Origin: a bacterium
Lineage (GTDB): Bacteria; Desulfobacterota; Desulfocorpusculales; Desulfocorpusculum
Assembly: GCA_037481695.1 (NCBI GenBank)
Contig: JBBFLE010000003.1
Location: 272,050 to 336,049, forward strand
DNA: 64,000 nt
Reading direction: 5' to 3'
Every line of letters starts with the position of its first letter. Within the stretch, counting starts at the first letter, position 1. Below, piece by piece: positions 36,928 to 46,931 of this stretch. The notes below the pieces were generated by a model. It was not told the origin of the DNA, ran no database searches, and saw nothing but the letters and a program-made list of their open reading frames with translations. The position numbers were made by a program, and so were the translations under genes.

Positions 36928-38246
36928 AACAGGATTCTCTGGAGATGGAAAGATCCCTGGAAAAGCTCAAAGAAATCCTCCATCGTTGCGTCAAGTGTGG
37001 AAGATGCAGGGCTGTGTGCCCTGTTTTTACGGCTTTAGGTTCAGAGCCAGCAGCTGCCAGGGGCAAGCTGGCCTTGTTGGAAGCCTGGCTAAGAGCAGGA
37101 AGGCGACTAAGAGGCAGGAGACTCCAGGAAGTGCTCTCCTTGTGCCTCCTGTGTGGTCGCTGCACGGCCAATTGTCCCAACGGGGCAGGAGCCAAAGAGG
37201 CCGTGGAACTGGCCCGGTCCATCATGGCTGCACAAGGCGGGCTTGCCTGGACCAAGACACTCTTGAGTTGCTTTAGTTCCCTGCACAGAGAGGCTAGGGA
37301 TCCATGGCTCAAGGCAGCGGGTTTCTTCCAGAGGCTTGTGATGAGGGAACTCCCTATGGAAAGGGGCCTTGTCTTGAGGCTTAGCGCAACAGAGCTGGGA
37401 GAGCTTTGGGCTCCCAAGATCAAGCCCCCTTTTTTCCTGGAAAGACATGCCCAAAAGCTGGGCAAAGGACCAATACGTGTGGCACTCTTTGCGGGCTGCA
37501 CCATCCACTACTTGGCCCCAGAGGTGGGCCAGGCTACCCTGGGAGTTTTGGACAGAATGGGATTTGAGGTCCTGATCCCGGGGGGACAAGGCTGCTGCGG
37601 ACTCATGGCCATGGGTATGGGGGACAAGCCAAGGGCTGCCCGCTTGGCCAGAAAAGTGGTGGAAGATTTTGCCATGGAGGAAATAGAGGCAGTGGTGGTG
37701 CCCTGTGCATCATGTGCTTTCCAACTCTCCAGAGGGATCCCGCAAATTCTCAATGATGATCCCATGGGTCCCAGGGCAAGGCTTCTGGCCGCAAAGGTCA
37801 AGGAACTGAGCGTGTTTTTGTTAGAGCAGCAAGCACTGTCTCTGTTGCCCAAAAACCAAGGAGCCTCCCATAGGGGCACAGTGGCTTATCACGATCCCTG
37901 CCACCTGGCTCTGGGCATGGGCATCAGAGAAGAACCCAGGAAGATCCTCAAAGGGCTTCGGAGCCGCTCCTTCAGGGAACTGGACAGCCCTGATGAATGC
38001 TGTGGAATGGGAGGGACCTTCAGAGTCTTCCACCCGGATGCGGCAGCCTCCATTTCTTGGCGAAGACTCCAGAGCCTGAGGAAGGCCAAGGTGAATGAGG
38101 TGGTCACTGGCTGCATGGGCTGCTGGATGGGTCTCAAGGAGATGCTGCACAGAGGCTCGGAAGAAATACGGGTAAGGCACCTTGGGGAGCTGGTTTGGGA
38201 AGAGTTGGAAAAAGAAAAAAGGGCTGGGACCCAGCAAGGAGGTTAA
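36924..38246 (+). CDS. GlcF-type iron-sulfur subunit of 2-hydroxyacid dehydrogenase
   Basis: About 440 residues: two [4Fe-4S] motifs (CVKCGRCRAVCP and CLLCGRCTANCP) followed by two CCG domains (AGCTIHYLAPEVGQ...GGQGCCG...CASCAFQL; YHDPCHLALGMGI...DECCGMGGTF...GCMGCWMGL). This is the GlcF/LutA/HdrD arrangement that passes electrons from the flavin subunit. Start GTG overlaps the glcD stop, so a continuous operon with selA following (SelA GTG only 4 nt after this gene's stop). Confidence 0.88.
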   Translation: MKQDSLEMERSLEKLKEILHRCVKCGRCRAVCPVFTALGSEPAAARGKLALLEAWLRAGRRLRGRRLQEVLSLCLLCGRCTANCPNGAGAKEAVELARSIMAAQGGLAWTKTLLSCFSSLHREARDPWLKAAGFFQRLVMRELPMERGLVLRLSATELGELWAPKIKPPFFLERHAQKLGKGPIRVALFAGCTIHYLAPEVGQATLGVLDRMGFEVLIPGGQGCCGLMAMGMGDKPRAARLARKVVEDFAMEEIEAVVVPCASCAFQLSRGIPQILNDDPMGPRARLLAAKVKELSVFLLEQQALSLLPKNQGASHRGTVAYHDPCHLALGMGIREEPRKILKGLRSRSFRELDSPDECCGMGGTFRVFHPDAAASISWRRLQSLRKAKVNEVVTGCMGCWMGLKEMLHRGSEEIRVRHLGELVWEELEKEKRAGTQQGG

Positions 38247-38250
38247 AGAA

Positions 38251-39666
38251 GTGAACGCGTCCAAGGAGCAGATCCTAAGATCTCTTCCCTCCGTGGAAGA
38301 AGTGCTTCAAGCCTTGGCTTGGGAGACCGCCCCGAGGAATGCATTGGTGGAAGCGGTGCGCGCGGTCCTCTCAAGGGCCAGGGAGGAAGTGCTTCGCTGC
38401 TCTGAGAAGCAACTCCAGGATTATGAAAGGACCAGAGATCAATGGCTGCGATGGGCGTTGGCCGAGGCGCAAGCTTACCTTCGCCCAAGCCTGAGGTCAC
38501 TGATCAATGCCACTGGGATCATAGTTCATACCAACCTGGGGAGATCTCTTCTGGCCCAGGAGGCTGTCCAGGCAGTGACAAAGGCTGCATCCGAGTATTC
38601 CAACCTGGAGTTTGAGCTGAGGTTGGGGGTTAGAGGCTCCCGCCAGTCTCATCTGGAGGGGCTCCTCCAGAGGTTGACCGGGGCCCAGGCAGCTTTTGTG
38701 GTAAATAACAATGCTGCTGCGGTGCTTATCTCCCTGAGGGCCCTGGCCAAGGGGAAAGAGGTGGTGGTTTCCCGCGGGGAGCTAGTGGAAATAGGAGGCT
38801 CTTTCCGAATGCCAGATGTCATGGCTGAAAGCGGCGCCCGTTTGGTGGAGGTGGGCACCACCAACAAGACTCATCCCAGGGACTACGAGGCTGCTGTGGG
38901 TCAGGAAACAGCCTTGCTCCTGAAGGTTCACACCAGTAATTACAGGATCCAGGGTTTCACCAGGGAGGTGAGCCTGGAAGAGTTGGTGGACATAGGCCGC
39001 AGACTCCATGTGCCGGTCATGTATGACCTGGGAAGCGGCTCTTTGTTGGATCTGGGTGAAGGGTTTTCAGAGCAGGAGCCAACGGTGCAAAGGGCCATAG
39101 GGGCTGGGGTGGACCTGGTGAGCTTCAGCGGCGACAAATTGCTGGGAGGACCCCAGGCCGGCATAATCCTGGGAAGGAAGGACCTGGTACAAACCATTAA
39201 GCAACATCCCCTTGCCAGAGCAGTCAGAATAGACAAGCTCACCCTGGCAGGCCTCCAGGCCACCTTAGAACTTTACTGGGAGCCCCAAAGGGCCCTGGAG
39301 CGGATCCCGACCCTGAGAATGATGAGCACTCCGGCTCAGAAGCTGCTTCCCAAGGCCAGAAGACTGGCCAGACTCATAAGAAAAGAAAATCCCATGTTGC
39401 AGGTTCGTGTGCTCCAGTCACACTCCAGAGTTGGTGGAGGGGCCTTGCCCCTGATGAGGCTTCCCACCTGGGTGGTGGCGGTGTGCCTTCCCGGGACTCC
39501 GGTCCAGCAACTGAGCCAGTCATTAAGGAATGCACAGCCGCCTGTGGTGGCCAGGATCGCCCAGGAGGAACTGATATTGGATCTGAGGACCATTCAAGAG
39601 GGTGAAATTCCTCTTGTGGCCAAGGCTTTCCACCGGAATGGCTTCTTGCAGAGCTTTGAAAAGTAG
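38251..39666 (+). CDS. selA: L-seryl-tRNA(Sec) selenium transferase
   Basis: 471 residues. PLP-dependent SelA: INATGIIVHTNLGR, SNLEFELRLGVRGSR, NNNAAAVL, and the cofactor lysine K296 in FSGDKLLGGPQAG (K295 in E. coli). It converts seryl-tRNA(Sec) to selenocysteinyl-tRNA(Sec). AGGAGG lies 8 nt before the GTG. Its presence predicts selenoproteins in the genome; one is found in this window (HesB-like gene near 47.2 kb). selB, selC and selD are not in the window. Confidence 0.95.
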   Translation: MNASKEQILRSLPSVEEVLQALAWETAPRNALVEAVRAVLSRAREEVLRCSEKQLQDYERTRDQWLRWALAEAQAYLRPSLRSLINATGIIVHTNLGRSLLAQEAVQAVTKAASEYSNLEFELRLGVRGSRQSHLEGLLQRLTGAQAAFVVNNNAAAVLISLRALAKGKEVVVSRGELVEIGGSFRMPDVMAESGARLVEVGTTNKTHPRDYEAAVGQETALLLKVHTSNYRIQGFTREVSLEELVDIGRRLHVPVMYDLGSGSLLDLGEGFSEQEPTVQRAIGAGVDLVSFSGDKLLGGPQAGIILGRKDLVQTIKQHPLARAVRIDKLTLAGLQATLELYWEPQRALERIPTLRMMSTPAQKLLPKARRLARLIRKENPMLQVRVLQSHSRVGGGALPLMRLPTWVVAVCLPGTPVQQLSQSLRNAQPPVVARIAQEELILDLRTIQEGEIPLVAKAFHRNGFLQSFEK

Positions 39667-39668
39667 CC

Positions 39669-40664
39669 ATGAACCAAGGAATCTTCAGGTGTGCTGAGGG
39701 CCAGCAGGGCCGGCTGGACAGATTCCTGGCCCTGGCACTTCAGATGCCCCGCTCTCAGGTCAAGAAGCTCATCCAGGAAGGCCATGTTCTTCTCAATGGA
39801 AGGCCTGCCAGGCCCTCTGCATGGGTGGAAGCCGAAGCCTTGGTGCAGGTGTGTTTCCCCCCACCCTCGCCCTCTGGCCTGGAACCCGAGCCCATGGAGC
39901 TGGACATAATTTACGAGGACCAGGATGTGCTGGTCCTGAACAAACAGGCAGGCCTGGTGGTCCACCCTGGGGCGGGCCACCCTAGGGGAACCTTGGTAAA
40001 CGGTCTGTTGGCCCACTGTCCAGCCATAAGGGGAGTCGGCGGCCAGGAAAGGGCCGGGCTAGTCCACAGACTGGACAAGGACACCACGGGCGTCATGGTG
40101 GTGGCCAAGAGCGATAGAGCTCACAGGCTCCTGAGCCTTCAGTTCAAAGAGCGAAAGGTGCTCAAGGATTACCTGGCCTTGGTTTACGGTCAGGTGCAGG
40201 ATGAGAAGGGAGTGGTGGAGCTTTCCTTGGGAAGGGACCCCACAGACAGGCTCAAGATCTCCAGCCGCTCCAGAAAGACCAGAGAGGCCCGCACCCAATG
40301 GGAAGTCTTGGCTCGGACTGGGCAGGTCACATGGCTGAGGGCAAGACCCGAGACAGGCAGGACTCACCAGATAAGGGTTCATCTGGCATCCATGGGTAAC
40401 CCTGTGGTGGGAGATCCCCTCTACGGCGGCAAAGGCAGGTGGAAATGCCTCCAGGGGGGCAAGCAAAGGGAGGTGCTCAGAAAGGTGGAGCGCCAGCTCT
40501 TACATGCCTGGAGGCTTTGTTTCCATCATCCCCTGAAAGAAGAAAGACTTTGTTTTCAGGCCCGGATCCCGCAAGACTTGGCCTTGGTCTTGGAAGCCCT
40601 CGGGGTGGATCCTTCAGCATGGAAGGCTTCTCTTTTTTGGAAGCAAGGCCAGCAGGAGCCTTGA
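39669..40664 (+). CDS. rluD: RluD-family 23S rRNA pseudouridine synthase
   Basis: 331 residues: N-terminal S4 RNA-binding domain (RLDRFLALAL...SRSQVKKLIQEGHVLLNG), catalytic domain with HRLDKDTTG (D136 nucleophile), KDYLALVYG and RTHQIRVHLA. RluD modifies helix 69 of 23S rRNA; RluC is an alternative. Only 2 nt after selA. Its stop overlaps the -35 of the tRNA-Glu promoter. Confidence 0.9.
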   Translation: MNQGIFRCAEGQQGRLDRFLALALQMPRSQVKKLIQEGHVLLNGRPARPSAWVEAEALVQVCFPPPSPSGLEPEPMELDIIYEDQDVLVLNKQAGLVVHPGAGHPRGTLVNGLLAHCPAIRGVGGQERAGLVHRLDKDTTGVMVVAKSDRAHRLLSLQFKERKVLKDYLALVYGQVQDEKGVVELSLGRDPTDRLKISSRSRKTREARTQWEVLARTGQVTWLRARPETGRTHQIRVHLASMGNPVVGDPLYGGKGRWKCLQGGKQREVLRKVERQLLHAWRLCFHHPLKEERLCFQARIPQDLALVLEALGVDPSAWKASLFWKQGQQEP

Positions 40665-40689
40665 CTGGCAGTGGCTCTTGCACTAGGAT
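40661..40689 (+). promoter_or_regulatory. Sigma-70 type promoter for tRNA-Glu
   Basis: TTGACT (40661-40666) and TAGGAT (40684-40689) are separated by exactly 17 nt. Transcription would start near 40696, a dozen nt before the tRNA. Confidence 0.7.
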
Positions 40690-40707
40690 GGAAATGCTTT
40701 TTCTGTT

Positions 40708-40783
40708 GGTCCCATCGTCTAGTGGCCTAGGATATCGGCCTCTCACGCCGGAGACACGGGTTCGAGTCCCGTTGGGACCACCA
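40708..40783 (+). tRNA. tRNA-Glu (CUC anticodon)
   Basis: 76 nt with encoded CCA: acceptor GGTCCCA/TGGGACC, anticodon stem TCGGC/GCCGG around CTCTCAC (anticodon CTC), T-arm ACGGG-TTCGAGT-CCCGT. All stems pair. Confidence 0.95.
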
Positions 40784-41071
40784 AAACTTTATGTGCCAGC
40801 CCCATGAAGGCCAGCACCTTCATCCACAGGGATGATCCTCTTGGAGCTTGCTCTGTTCTTCTTTGTGGGACCGGGAAGACTCCTGGAGCCATGCTCTGAT
40901 CCAAGCCCGTGGCTTTAGCCATTTTCAGGCCCGGCTCTGGGAAGCATCCCACAGGGAGAATCAGGCTCTGTGTGACACAAATGAGTTCATCCTGAAATAC
41001 TCGGGAAGCAAAGCCCCATGAGCCGGGCTCTCCAGGGGTTAAGCCCTACTGGGCATTGGTCTTGGAGATGC

Positions 41072-41614
41072 TCATATCCAGAATTCGGGGTAGCGCCTAT
41101 GGCTTGGGATGTTGTTAACCACCAAGGCCACCAATAGCATTATGGAAGCGCCCAGCCCCACAGGATTCAAGCAATACCAGAAGCCCAGGGCGTGAATCGA
41201 TTCACCTCCTAGGACGGCTATCAAGGCAGTGGCTCCTCCCGGGGGATGAAGAGTCCTGGTCAAGTGCATGAGCACTATGGCACCAGAGACCGCCATGGCG
41301 CTTGCAAGCCAAGGCTCCTCACCCAAGAGCTTGTAGCAGCACACTCCCACCAAGGCCGAGAAGATGTGACCTCCGAGGAGGTTTCTGGGCTGCGCCAGGG
41401 GGCTCTTGGGTGCCCCGTACAGAAGCACAGCAGATGCCCCAAAGGAACCTATGAGCAGGAACCTTTGCTGGAGGGCCAGAGCATCTGAGGCCAGCAAGCC
41501 CAAGAGTCCTATTCCCAGGGCCCCGCCCAGCCAGGACCAGAATATCTCCTTGTAGCCCACCCTGGGTGGGCTTTTGGTGGCGCCTTTTAGCTTTTCCAGG
41601 AATCCCAAGCTCAC
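41072..41614 (-). CDS. HPP family integral membrane protein
   Basis: 180 residues with four to five hydrophobic segments and the name-giving HPPGGATALIAVLGG motif. HPP proteins have been implicated in nitrite transport in plants and are otherwise unclear. The GTG start overlaps the stop of the upstream CBS gene (a TTG at 41608 is an alternative with better ribosome-site spacing). In many genomes HPP is fused to CBS domains; here they are separate but coupled. Confidence 0.87.
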   Translation of the reverse strand: MSLGFLEKLKGATKSPPRVGYKEIFWSWLGGALGIGLLGLLASDALALQQRFLLIGSFGASAVLLYGAPKSPLAQPRNLLGGHIFSALVGVCCYKLLGEEPWLASAMAVSGAIVLMHLTRTLHPPGGATALIAVLGGESIHALGFWYCLNPVGLGASIMLLVALVVNNIPSHRRYPEFWI

Positions 41615-42240
41615 CCTCCCAAGAAAGGAAGTTTCAAGATGTCAGCCCTGGAGACTATTCCCACAAGGTGCATGTTTTTGTCCAGAACAGGAAGCCTGTT
41701 TATCTTCTTTTGCTTGAGGATACGGGCTATATCCACCGCAGGGGTCTCTTCCTGTACGGTTATGGCCGGAGATGACATGATGTCCCTTGCTTTTTTTTCC
41801 TTGAGGGGAAAGGCAACGCAGCCTCTTTCTGTCAAACAGCGTGCCACCACAGCCATGAAATTGGGCAACTCCCAAGCCCCCATGAGCCTAAAAAAGTCCT
41901 TTTCTGAAATGACCCCCAAGACCTCCCTTTTTTCATCCACCACCGGCACCCCAGAGATTCCCCTGGAGGCCATGGCTCTGGCCACATGGGCCGCTGGCAT
42001 CTCGGGAGTCACGGCCAGAACCTCCCTTGTCATGATGTCCCTGGCCTTGACCGCAAACATTATCCTTTTGAGGGCATGGCGACAGGCATGCTTGTACACT
42101 TCCTGGAAGTCCGAGGGAGTGATGTCCAGATACCCTGGTATCTCCCGCATGGCTTCCAGCACGTCTTCTTCCCTCATGAAGATTCCGCAGGATCCAAACT
42201 CCCCTGGGATTTCTCCAAAATCGTCTCTGGACTCCTCCAT
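41611..42240 (-). CDS. CBS-domain pair protein
   Basis: 209 residues. Two CBS repeats (ARDIMTREVLAVTPEMPAAHVARAM...GVPVVDEKREVLGVISEKDF and ARDIMSSPAITVQEETPAVDIARIL...RLPVLDKNMHLVGIVSRADI) form one Bateman module that would bind an adenosyl ligand. The first ~65 residues have no recognisable fold. Translationally coupled to the HPP gene, so it likely gates that membrane protein. Confidence 0.88.
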   Translation of the reverse strand: MEESRDDFGEIPGEFGSCGIFMREEDVLEAMREIPGYLDITPSDFQEVYKHACRHALKRIMFAVKARDIMTREVLAVTPEMPAAHVARAMASRGISGVPVVDEKREVLGVISEKDFFRLMGAWELPNFMAVVARCLTERGCVAFPLKEKKARDIMSSPAITVQEETPAVDIARILKQKKINRLPVLDKNMHLVGIVSRADILKLPFLGG

Positions 42241-42628
42241 GGCATCGGGCTCCTTTTTTGAGTATCTGATAATGGGGCCTGAGCACTTTTACCCAAAGCA
42301 TGGCTTCTCCATGGGCACAGCAGCTCACCCGCGGCCTTGAGCCAGCCTGATCTGGTACAAGAGCCCCAGCCCCTTCCCCCAGCTAAAGATCCATATGTGA
42401 TTATTCAAAATGCAAAACAACTGCCATGCAAGACTTTTTTCCAAGATGGCTCTCAGGCCGCGAGCTCTCTCGGCTGCCAGGGAAGAATCTGCATTGATCA
42501 GAGATGGGTGGAGCTTCTCCACACACTAATTTTCTATTGACGACTCCTGCAGATAGATGTATAGTTGCGATATTCGTGACAGTGTCTCATCATATGTGAC
42601 AGAAATATCCTTGTTGGAGGGAAGCGGG
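42241..42628. other. Divergent intergenic region
   Basis: 388 nt between the CBS gene (minus) and the malic enzyme (plus). It holds the malic-enzyme promoter at 42537-42565 and its ~57-nt leader. No further gene or strong hairpin seen. Confidence 0.5.
42537..42565 (+). promoter_or_regulatory. Sigma-70 type promoter of the double malic enzyme
   Basis: TTGACG (42537-42542), 17-nt spacer, TATAGT (42560-42565). Predicted start near 42572 lies downstream of the ATG at 42557, so that ATG cannot be used and the start at 42629 is supported. Confidence 0.72.
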
Positions 42629-45136
42629 ATGGAGGACAAAGGCATCGCTTACAGGCAAAAGCATAGGGGATTGATAGGGGTTGAGGTCAAGGTGCCGGTT
42701 AAGGACCGCCATGTGCTTAGCGTGGTTTACACCCCCGGGGTGGCAGCCCCTTGTTTGGAGATCGCCAAGGATCCGGACGCATCTTTTGATTTCACGTGCA
42801 GGGCCAACACCGTGGCCCTCGTGACCGATGGATCCAGGGTCCTGGGCCGTGGAGACCTGGGTCCTCTCCCAGCCCTTCCACTGATGGAGGGAAGAAGCGT
42901 GCTATTTAAGAGTTTTGCAGGGGTAGATGCCTTTCCCATATGCTTGGACACCCAAGACCCGGAGCAGATAGTACAGGTGGTGTCCATGATGGCACCTACT
43001 TTTGGAGCAGTTTGTCTGGAAGACATAACCTCCCCCAGATGTTTCACCATAGAGGGTCAGCTGAGAAGGGCTCTCAATGTCCCTGTCTTTCACAATGACC
43101 AGCATGCCGGAGCCATCCTGGCAGTTGCCTGCTTGATCAACTCCCTGCGCATCACAGGCAAGCACAAACAGGATCTAAAGGTTGTCATCAACGGAGCCGG
43201 AGCCGCGGGGATTGCCACAGCCCGATTTCTCCTGGAATGGGGGGTCAGAGACCTGGTGGTATGCGACTCCCACGGCCCTCTCTACACCTTCAGGCCTTAC
43301 GGAATGAACTGGGCAAAAAGCGCGGTGGCCTGGAGAACAAATCCCAGGGGAGTGCGTGGAGATCTCAGTGCTGCCCTGGAAGGAGCCGACGTTTTCATAG
43401 GCTTTTCCACCGGGGGTGTTCTCAAGGCAGAGATGGTGGCGCGCATGGCTTCGGATTCTGTTGTCCTGGCCTTCGCCAACCCTGTTCCTGAAATAGGACT
43501 CAAGGAAGCCCTGGACGCAGGAGCCAGAATAGTTGCGGTATCCAACAGCCCGGCCATGGATTTCAATGAACTAAACATTGCTCTGGTGTTCCCCGGTGTC
43601 TTCAGAGGTGCCTTGGACGTGGGCGCCAAAGAGATCAATCTCAGCATGCGACTGGCAGCAGCCCAGACCCTGGCAGAACTCATCCCAGAGGAGGAGCTTT
43701 GCGAGGCTTACATAGTGCCCCGGCTAACGGATTTCCGGATTGCTCCGGCCATTGCAGCAGCTGTGGCCAAGGCGGCCATGGAAACTGGGGTCGCTCGCAA
43801 GGAGGTGGACCCGAGGAAGGTTGCAGAGGAAACCGAACGATTTATCTACGAAGGTCATTTCACGGTGCCTCCCAGGGCCCATGGCCCCATGGACTTCCAA
43901 CAGGAATCCCTGGACTTGCACCGCCGTTACAAGGGCGTAATAGGCGTCAGGCCCAAGATCCCAGTGAAAGACCATCACATCCTAAGGCTTCTTTACCTTC
44001 CCTCGGGGGAGGTCACGGCCTCCAGGCTCATCGCCCAGGATGCTTCTCAGGCCTATGAGCTGACCTGCAAGTCCAACCTGGTGGCAGTGATAACCGATGG
44101 CAGCGCAGTTCTGGGACTGGGAGACATCGGAGCCAGGGCTGCTTTGCCTGTGATGGAGGGCAAGTGTGTGCTGTTTCAGACCTTCGGAGGAGTAGAGGCC
44201 TATCCAGTGTGCATAGCTACCCAGGACGTGGAGGAATTCGTCTCGGTGGTGAAGGCCTTGGCCCCCAGTTTCGGCGGCATCAATCTGGAGGACATCTCTG
44301 CTCCACGCTGTTTTGAGATAGAAAAAAGGCTTTCGGAACTCTTGGACATACCCGTGTTTCATGACGATCAACATGGCACTGCGGTTGTGGTTCTGGCCGC
44401 ATTGATAAATGCCCTCAAGGTGGTGGGCAAACCCATGGAGCAGATAAAGGTGGTGGTGAGCGGGGCAGGAGCTGCGGCAATAGCCACCACCCGGATCCTT
44501 TTGGCCGCAGGGGCCCATGATGTGGTCCTCTGCGACAGGCATGGAGCCATTTATAGGGGCAGAAAAAAGGGCATGAACCCCATCAAGGAGGAGATGGCCC
44601 GCATCACCAACCCCAGGGAGATCAAGGGTGCAATGGCACAGGTTCTGCAGGGCGCCGATGTGTTCCTGGGGCTTTCAGCCCCTGGAGTCATAAACCAGGA
44701 CATGATAAGGAGCATGGCTCAGGATCCCATAGTCTTTGCCATGGCAAATCCCATACCAGAGATCATGCCCCAGGAAGCCATGGCCGCAGGTGCCCGTGTG
44801 GTGGCCACAGGCCGAAGCGATTTCCCCAACCAGGTGAACAATTGTCTGGGCTTCCCAGGCATATTCAGGGGAGCCTTGGATGTGATGGCCACCACCATAA
44901 ACGACGCCATGAAACTGGCTGCAGCCAATGCCCTTGCCCAGGCTGTTCCAGAGGCAGCCCTGGGACCCGATTTCATCATTCCAGAGGCCATGAATCTGCA
45001 CGTTCCACCCCTGGTGGCAGAGGCCGTGGCCAGGGCCGCCCTGGAAACAGGGGTTGCACGCAAGCAGGTGGATCCTGAGCTGATAAGAAGGCGCACCCAC
45101 AAGTATTTGCTAGAAGGTGGAGTCTTGGCTGAGTAA
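42629..45136 (+). CDS. Tandem (head-to-tail) malic enzyme fusion
   Basis: About 835 residues containing two complete malic-enzyme units, ~1-415 and ~420-835, each with the substrate domain, an LEDI metal motif and a GAGAA NAD(P)-binding motif. Unit 1 keeps Y34 in the canonical YTPGVA loop but has R89 where the catalytic Lys of MEGK is expected, and FHNDQHAG (N156) instead of FHDDQHGT. Unit 2 keeps K512 (MEGK) and D579/D580 but its tyrosine loop is altered (Y456 in YLPSGEV). Oxidative decarboxylation of malate to pyruvate is the family reaction. GGAGG precedes the ATG. Unlike the known ME-phosphotransacetylase fusions, both halves here are malic enzyme. Confidence 0.9.
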   Translation: MEDKGIAYRQKHRGLIGVEVKVPVKDRHVLSVVYTPGVAAPCLEIAKDPDASFDFTCRANTVALVTDGSRVLGRGDLGPLPALPLMEGRSVLFKSFAGVDAFPICLDTQDPEQIVQVVSMMAPTFGAVCLEDITSPRCFTIEGQLRRALNVPVFHNDQHAGAILAVACLINSLRITGKHKQDLKVVINGAGAAGIATARFLLEWGVRDLVVCDSHGPLYTFRPYGMNWAKSAVAWRTNPRGVRGDLSAALEGADVFIGFSTGGVLKAEMVARMASDSVVLAFANPVPEIGLKEALDAGARIVAVSNSPAMDFNELNIALVFPGVFRGALDVGAKEINLSMRLAAAQTLAELIPEEELCEAYIVPRLTDFRIAPAIAAAVAKAAMETGVARKEVDPRKVAEETERFIYEGHFTVPPRAHGPMDFQQESLDLHRRYKGVIGVRPKIPVKDHHILRLLYLPSGEVTASRLIAQDASQAYELTCKSNLVAVITDGSAVLGLGDIGARAALPVMEGKCVLFQTFGGVEAYPVCIATQDVEEFVSVVKALAPSFGGINLEDISAPRCFEIEKRLSELLDIPVFHDDQHGTAVVVLAALINALKVVGKPMEQIKVVVSGAGAAAIATTRILLAAGAHDVVLCDRHGAIYRGRKKGMNPIKEEMARITNPREIKGAMAQVLQGADVFLGLSAPGVINQDMIRSMAQDPIVFAMANPIPEIMPQEAMAAGARVVATGRSDFPNQVNNCLGFPGIFRGALDVMATTINDAMKLAAANALAQAVPEAALGPDFIIPEAMNLHVPPLVAEAVARAALETGVARKQVDPELIRRRTHKYLLEGGVLAE

Positions 45137-45608
45137 GAAACCTCTTGGGGTTACTGCCAAGAACTAAGAATAACGGGGTGGGGGCATGGGGTTCTCAAGA
45201 CCCATGCCCCGGCTTAAATTGTCCCTTTTGGGATCCAAAGCCCTGCCAGATCTAAAAGACAAGATAAAATTCTGCCCGTTTAACTTATAAAGGACATCCT
45301 GTCACCCACGGATTTGTGCTCAAATGTAGCCTGAACTTGCCCATGGGATGCTCCTTCGGTCTTGGCCTAAGATACATGAGGATACAAGACGGCTCCGGGA
45401 GGTAAACTCCCAAGTCATTGATGTGGCATAGGTAGCCCCCATCACCTGCTCCAGGAAATGCCAGAATATGATCAGGCCAAAAGCAGGGTATTGTTCCAAG
45501 AGCTTGACACAGGGCAGCCCAGAAGGCTATCTTAGGCCCACTGACCTTAGTGCGGAAACTCAAAACGTTTCGGTCAGTTGGATTATACGCAATAAAGGAG
45601 CCTCTCAG
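45137..45608. other. Intergenic region with hairpin
   Basis: 472 nt between the malic enzyme and the carboxypeptidase. Just after the stop is a perfect 10-bp stem (45181-45190 with 45201-45210). A minus-strand open frame 45285-45563 (TTG start, no ribosome site) reads fairly protein-like but cannot be supported. Confidence 0.4.
45181..45210 (+). terminator. Hairpin after malic enzyme gene (no U-tract)
   Basis: GGGGCATGGG and CCCATGCCCC form a perfect 10-bp stem with a 10-nt loop, 44 nt after the stop. It is followed by GGCTTAAATT rather than a T-run, so termination or 3'-end protection are both possible. Confidence 0.45.
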
Positions 45609-46820
45609 GTGGTTGAAAGCCCAAAGGGTAAGGCAGTGAAAGGATGGTTTTTCCTGATGCTGCTTGTATTGGCCTTGGGCATGCTAAATCCTTCTCCCTT
45701 GGCCCTCGCCCAAGAAAATCAAGATCCCAAGGCCTCAAAGACAAGTACCCAGCCCAAGAAAAAGAACTCGACCACTTCCTCCAAGACATCCCAGGCCCAA
45801 AGTGTTAAGACTCGAAGCCTCCCAAAGACCTCTTCAAAGCCCAACTCTTCGGCTGTGTCCAAGTCCTCAAGCCAGGCTAAGCTCAAGACACAATCTGTCT
45901 CTTCTAACAGATCCTCCAACGGCTCCAAGGGTAGATCCACCAGGAGAGCTCAGGCGCCTGCCCTGGAACCTTTCAAGGCTGCGGTGGTGATGGATGCCGC
46001 TAGCGGCAAGCTGGTGTACGCCCATGACCCCCACAAGAAGCTGGTGCCTGCCTCCCTCACAAAGATGATGCTGGTACTGGTGGTAATGGAAAAGGTTAGG
46101 GCCGGAAAGCTCAGGCTCTCAGAACCTGTCACAGCCTCGGAAAGAACCACTGGTGTGGGAGGCACCCAGATAGATCTTAAACCAGGGGAAACCCTCCCCT
46201 TGGAGGAAATGCTGCAGGCCATTTTGGTCAGGTCAGCCAATGATGCGGCAGCCACCGTGGCCGAGCACGTATCAGGAAGCCAGGCCCGTTTTGTGGAGCT
46301 CATGAACCAGAAGGCCAGGGCTTTGGGTATGTTCGACACTGTTTTCACAAATGTCCACGGTCTCCCAGAGCCCAACGGGCATGACAATGTGTCCACTGCG
46401 TACGACATGGCTGTGCTGGCCAAGGCGCTTTTGCGCTTTCCCGAGGTGCTTCACTGGAGTTCCCAGGAAGTGGCATTCATAAGAGCAGGACGTTACCCCA
46501 TCCACACCACCAACAAGCTCTTGGGTCGCTGTGAGGGGGTGGACGGCCTCAAGACCGGATTTGTTCGCAAGGCTGGTTTCAACATAGCCGCCACTGCAGC
46601 AAGGGAGCATCGAAGGCTCATAGCAGTGGTCATGGGATCCCCCAGCAGTGAGACCAGAAACAATAGCGCGGCCAGTCTGCTAAGCCAGGGATTCAATGAC
46701 AAACAGGCAGGCAACACATCTGTGAAAAAAGAAGGCTATCGGGAAAGTACCAGGAGTCAAGTCTCACGCTCCACCCAGGCTCCATCCCATCACCGTCCCA
46801 ACCAGCTCATCCGAAGCTGA
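45609..46820 (+). CDS. D-alanyl-D-alanine carboxypeptidase (S11 family)
   Basis: About 403 residues. Signal peptide (GWFFLMLLVLALGMLNPSPLALA), then a ~75-residue Ser/Lys/Thr/Gln-rich low-complexity linker, then an S11 penicillin-binding catalytic domain with SLTK (SxxK), SAND (SxN) and KTGF (KTG). Trims pentapeptides in peptidoglycan. No C-terminal amphipathic anchor is evident; the tail is again Ser/Arg-rich. The GTG at 45609 has AAAGGAG 8 nt upstream. Confidence 0.88.
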   Translation: MVESPKGKAVKGWFFLMLLVLALGMLNPSPLALAQENQDPKASKTSTQPKKKNSTTSSKTSQAQSVKTRSLPKTSSKPNSSAVSKSSSQAKLKTQSVSSNRSSNGSKGRSTRRAQAPALEPFKAAVVMDAASGKLVYAHDPHKKLVPASLTKMMLVLVVMEKVRAGKLRLSEPVTASERTTGVGGTQIDLKPGETLPLEEMLQAILVRSANDAAATVAEHVSGSQARFVELMNQKARALGMFDTVFTNVHGLPEPNGHDNVSTAYDMAVLAKALLRFPEVLHWSSQEVAFIRAGRYPIHTTNKLLGRCEGVDGLKTGFVRKAGFNIAATAAREHRRLIAVVMGSPSSETRNNSAASLLSQGFNDKQAGNTSVKKEGYRESTRSQVSRSTQAPSHHRPNQLIRS

Positions 46821-46931
46821 TTCTGAATCCCTTGAAAGGAGGTGCAGGACCTAGGCGCACTGATACCCGTGCACCATCAGCCCATTTTTTTACTCCCTAA
46901 GAGTAACCAACAGGCTTGACTCAATACTTCC

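Noticed and set aside
45285..45563. Minus-strand 92-codon frame before the carboxypeptidase
   Set aside because: No ribosome site, TTG start, mixed third-base use, and overlap with the carboxypeptidase leader; kept only as a remark.
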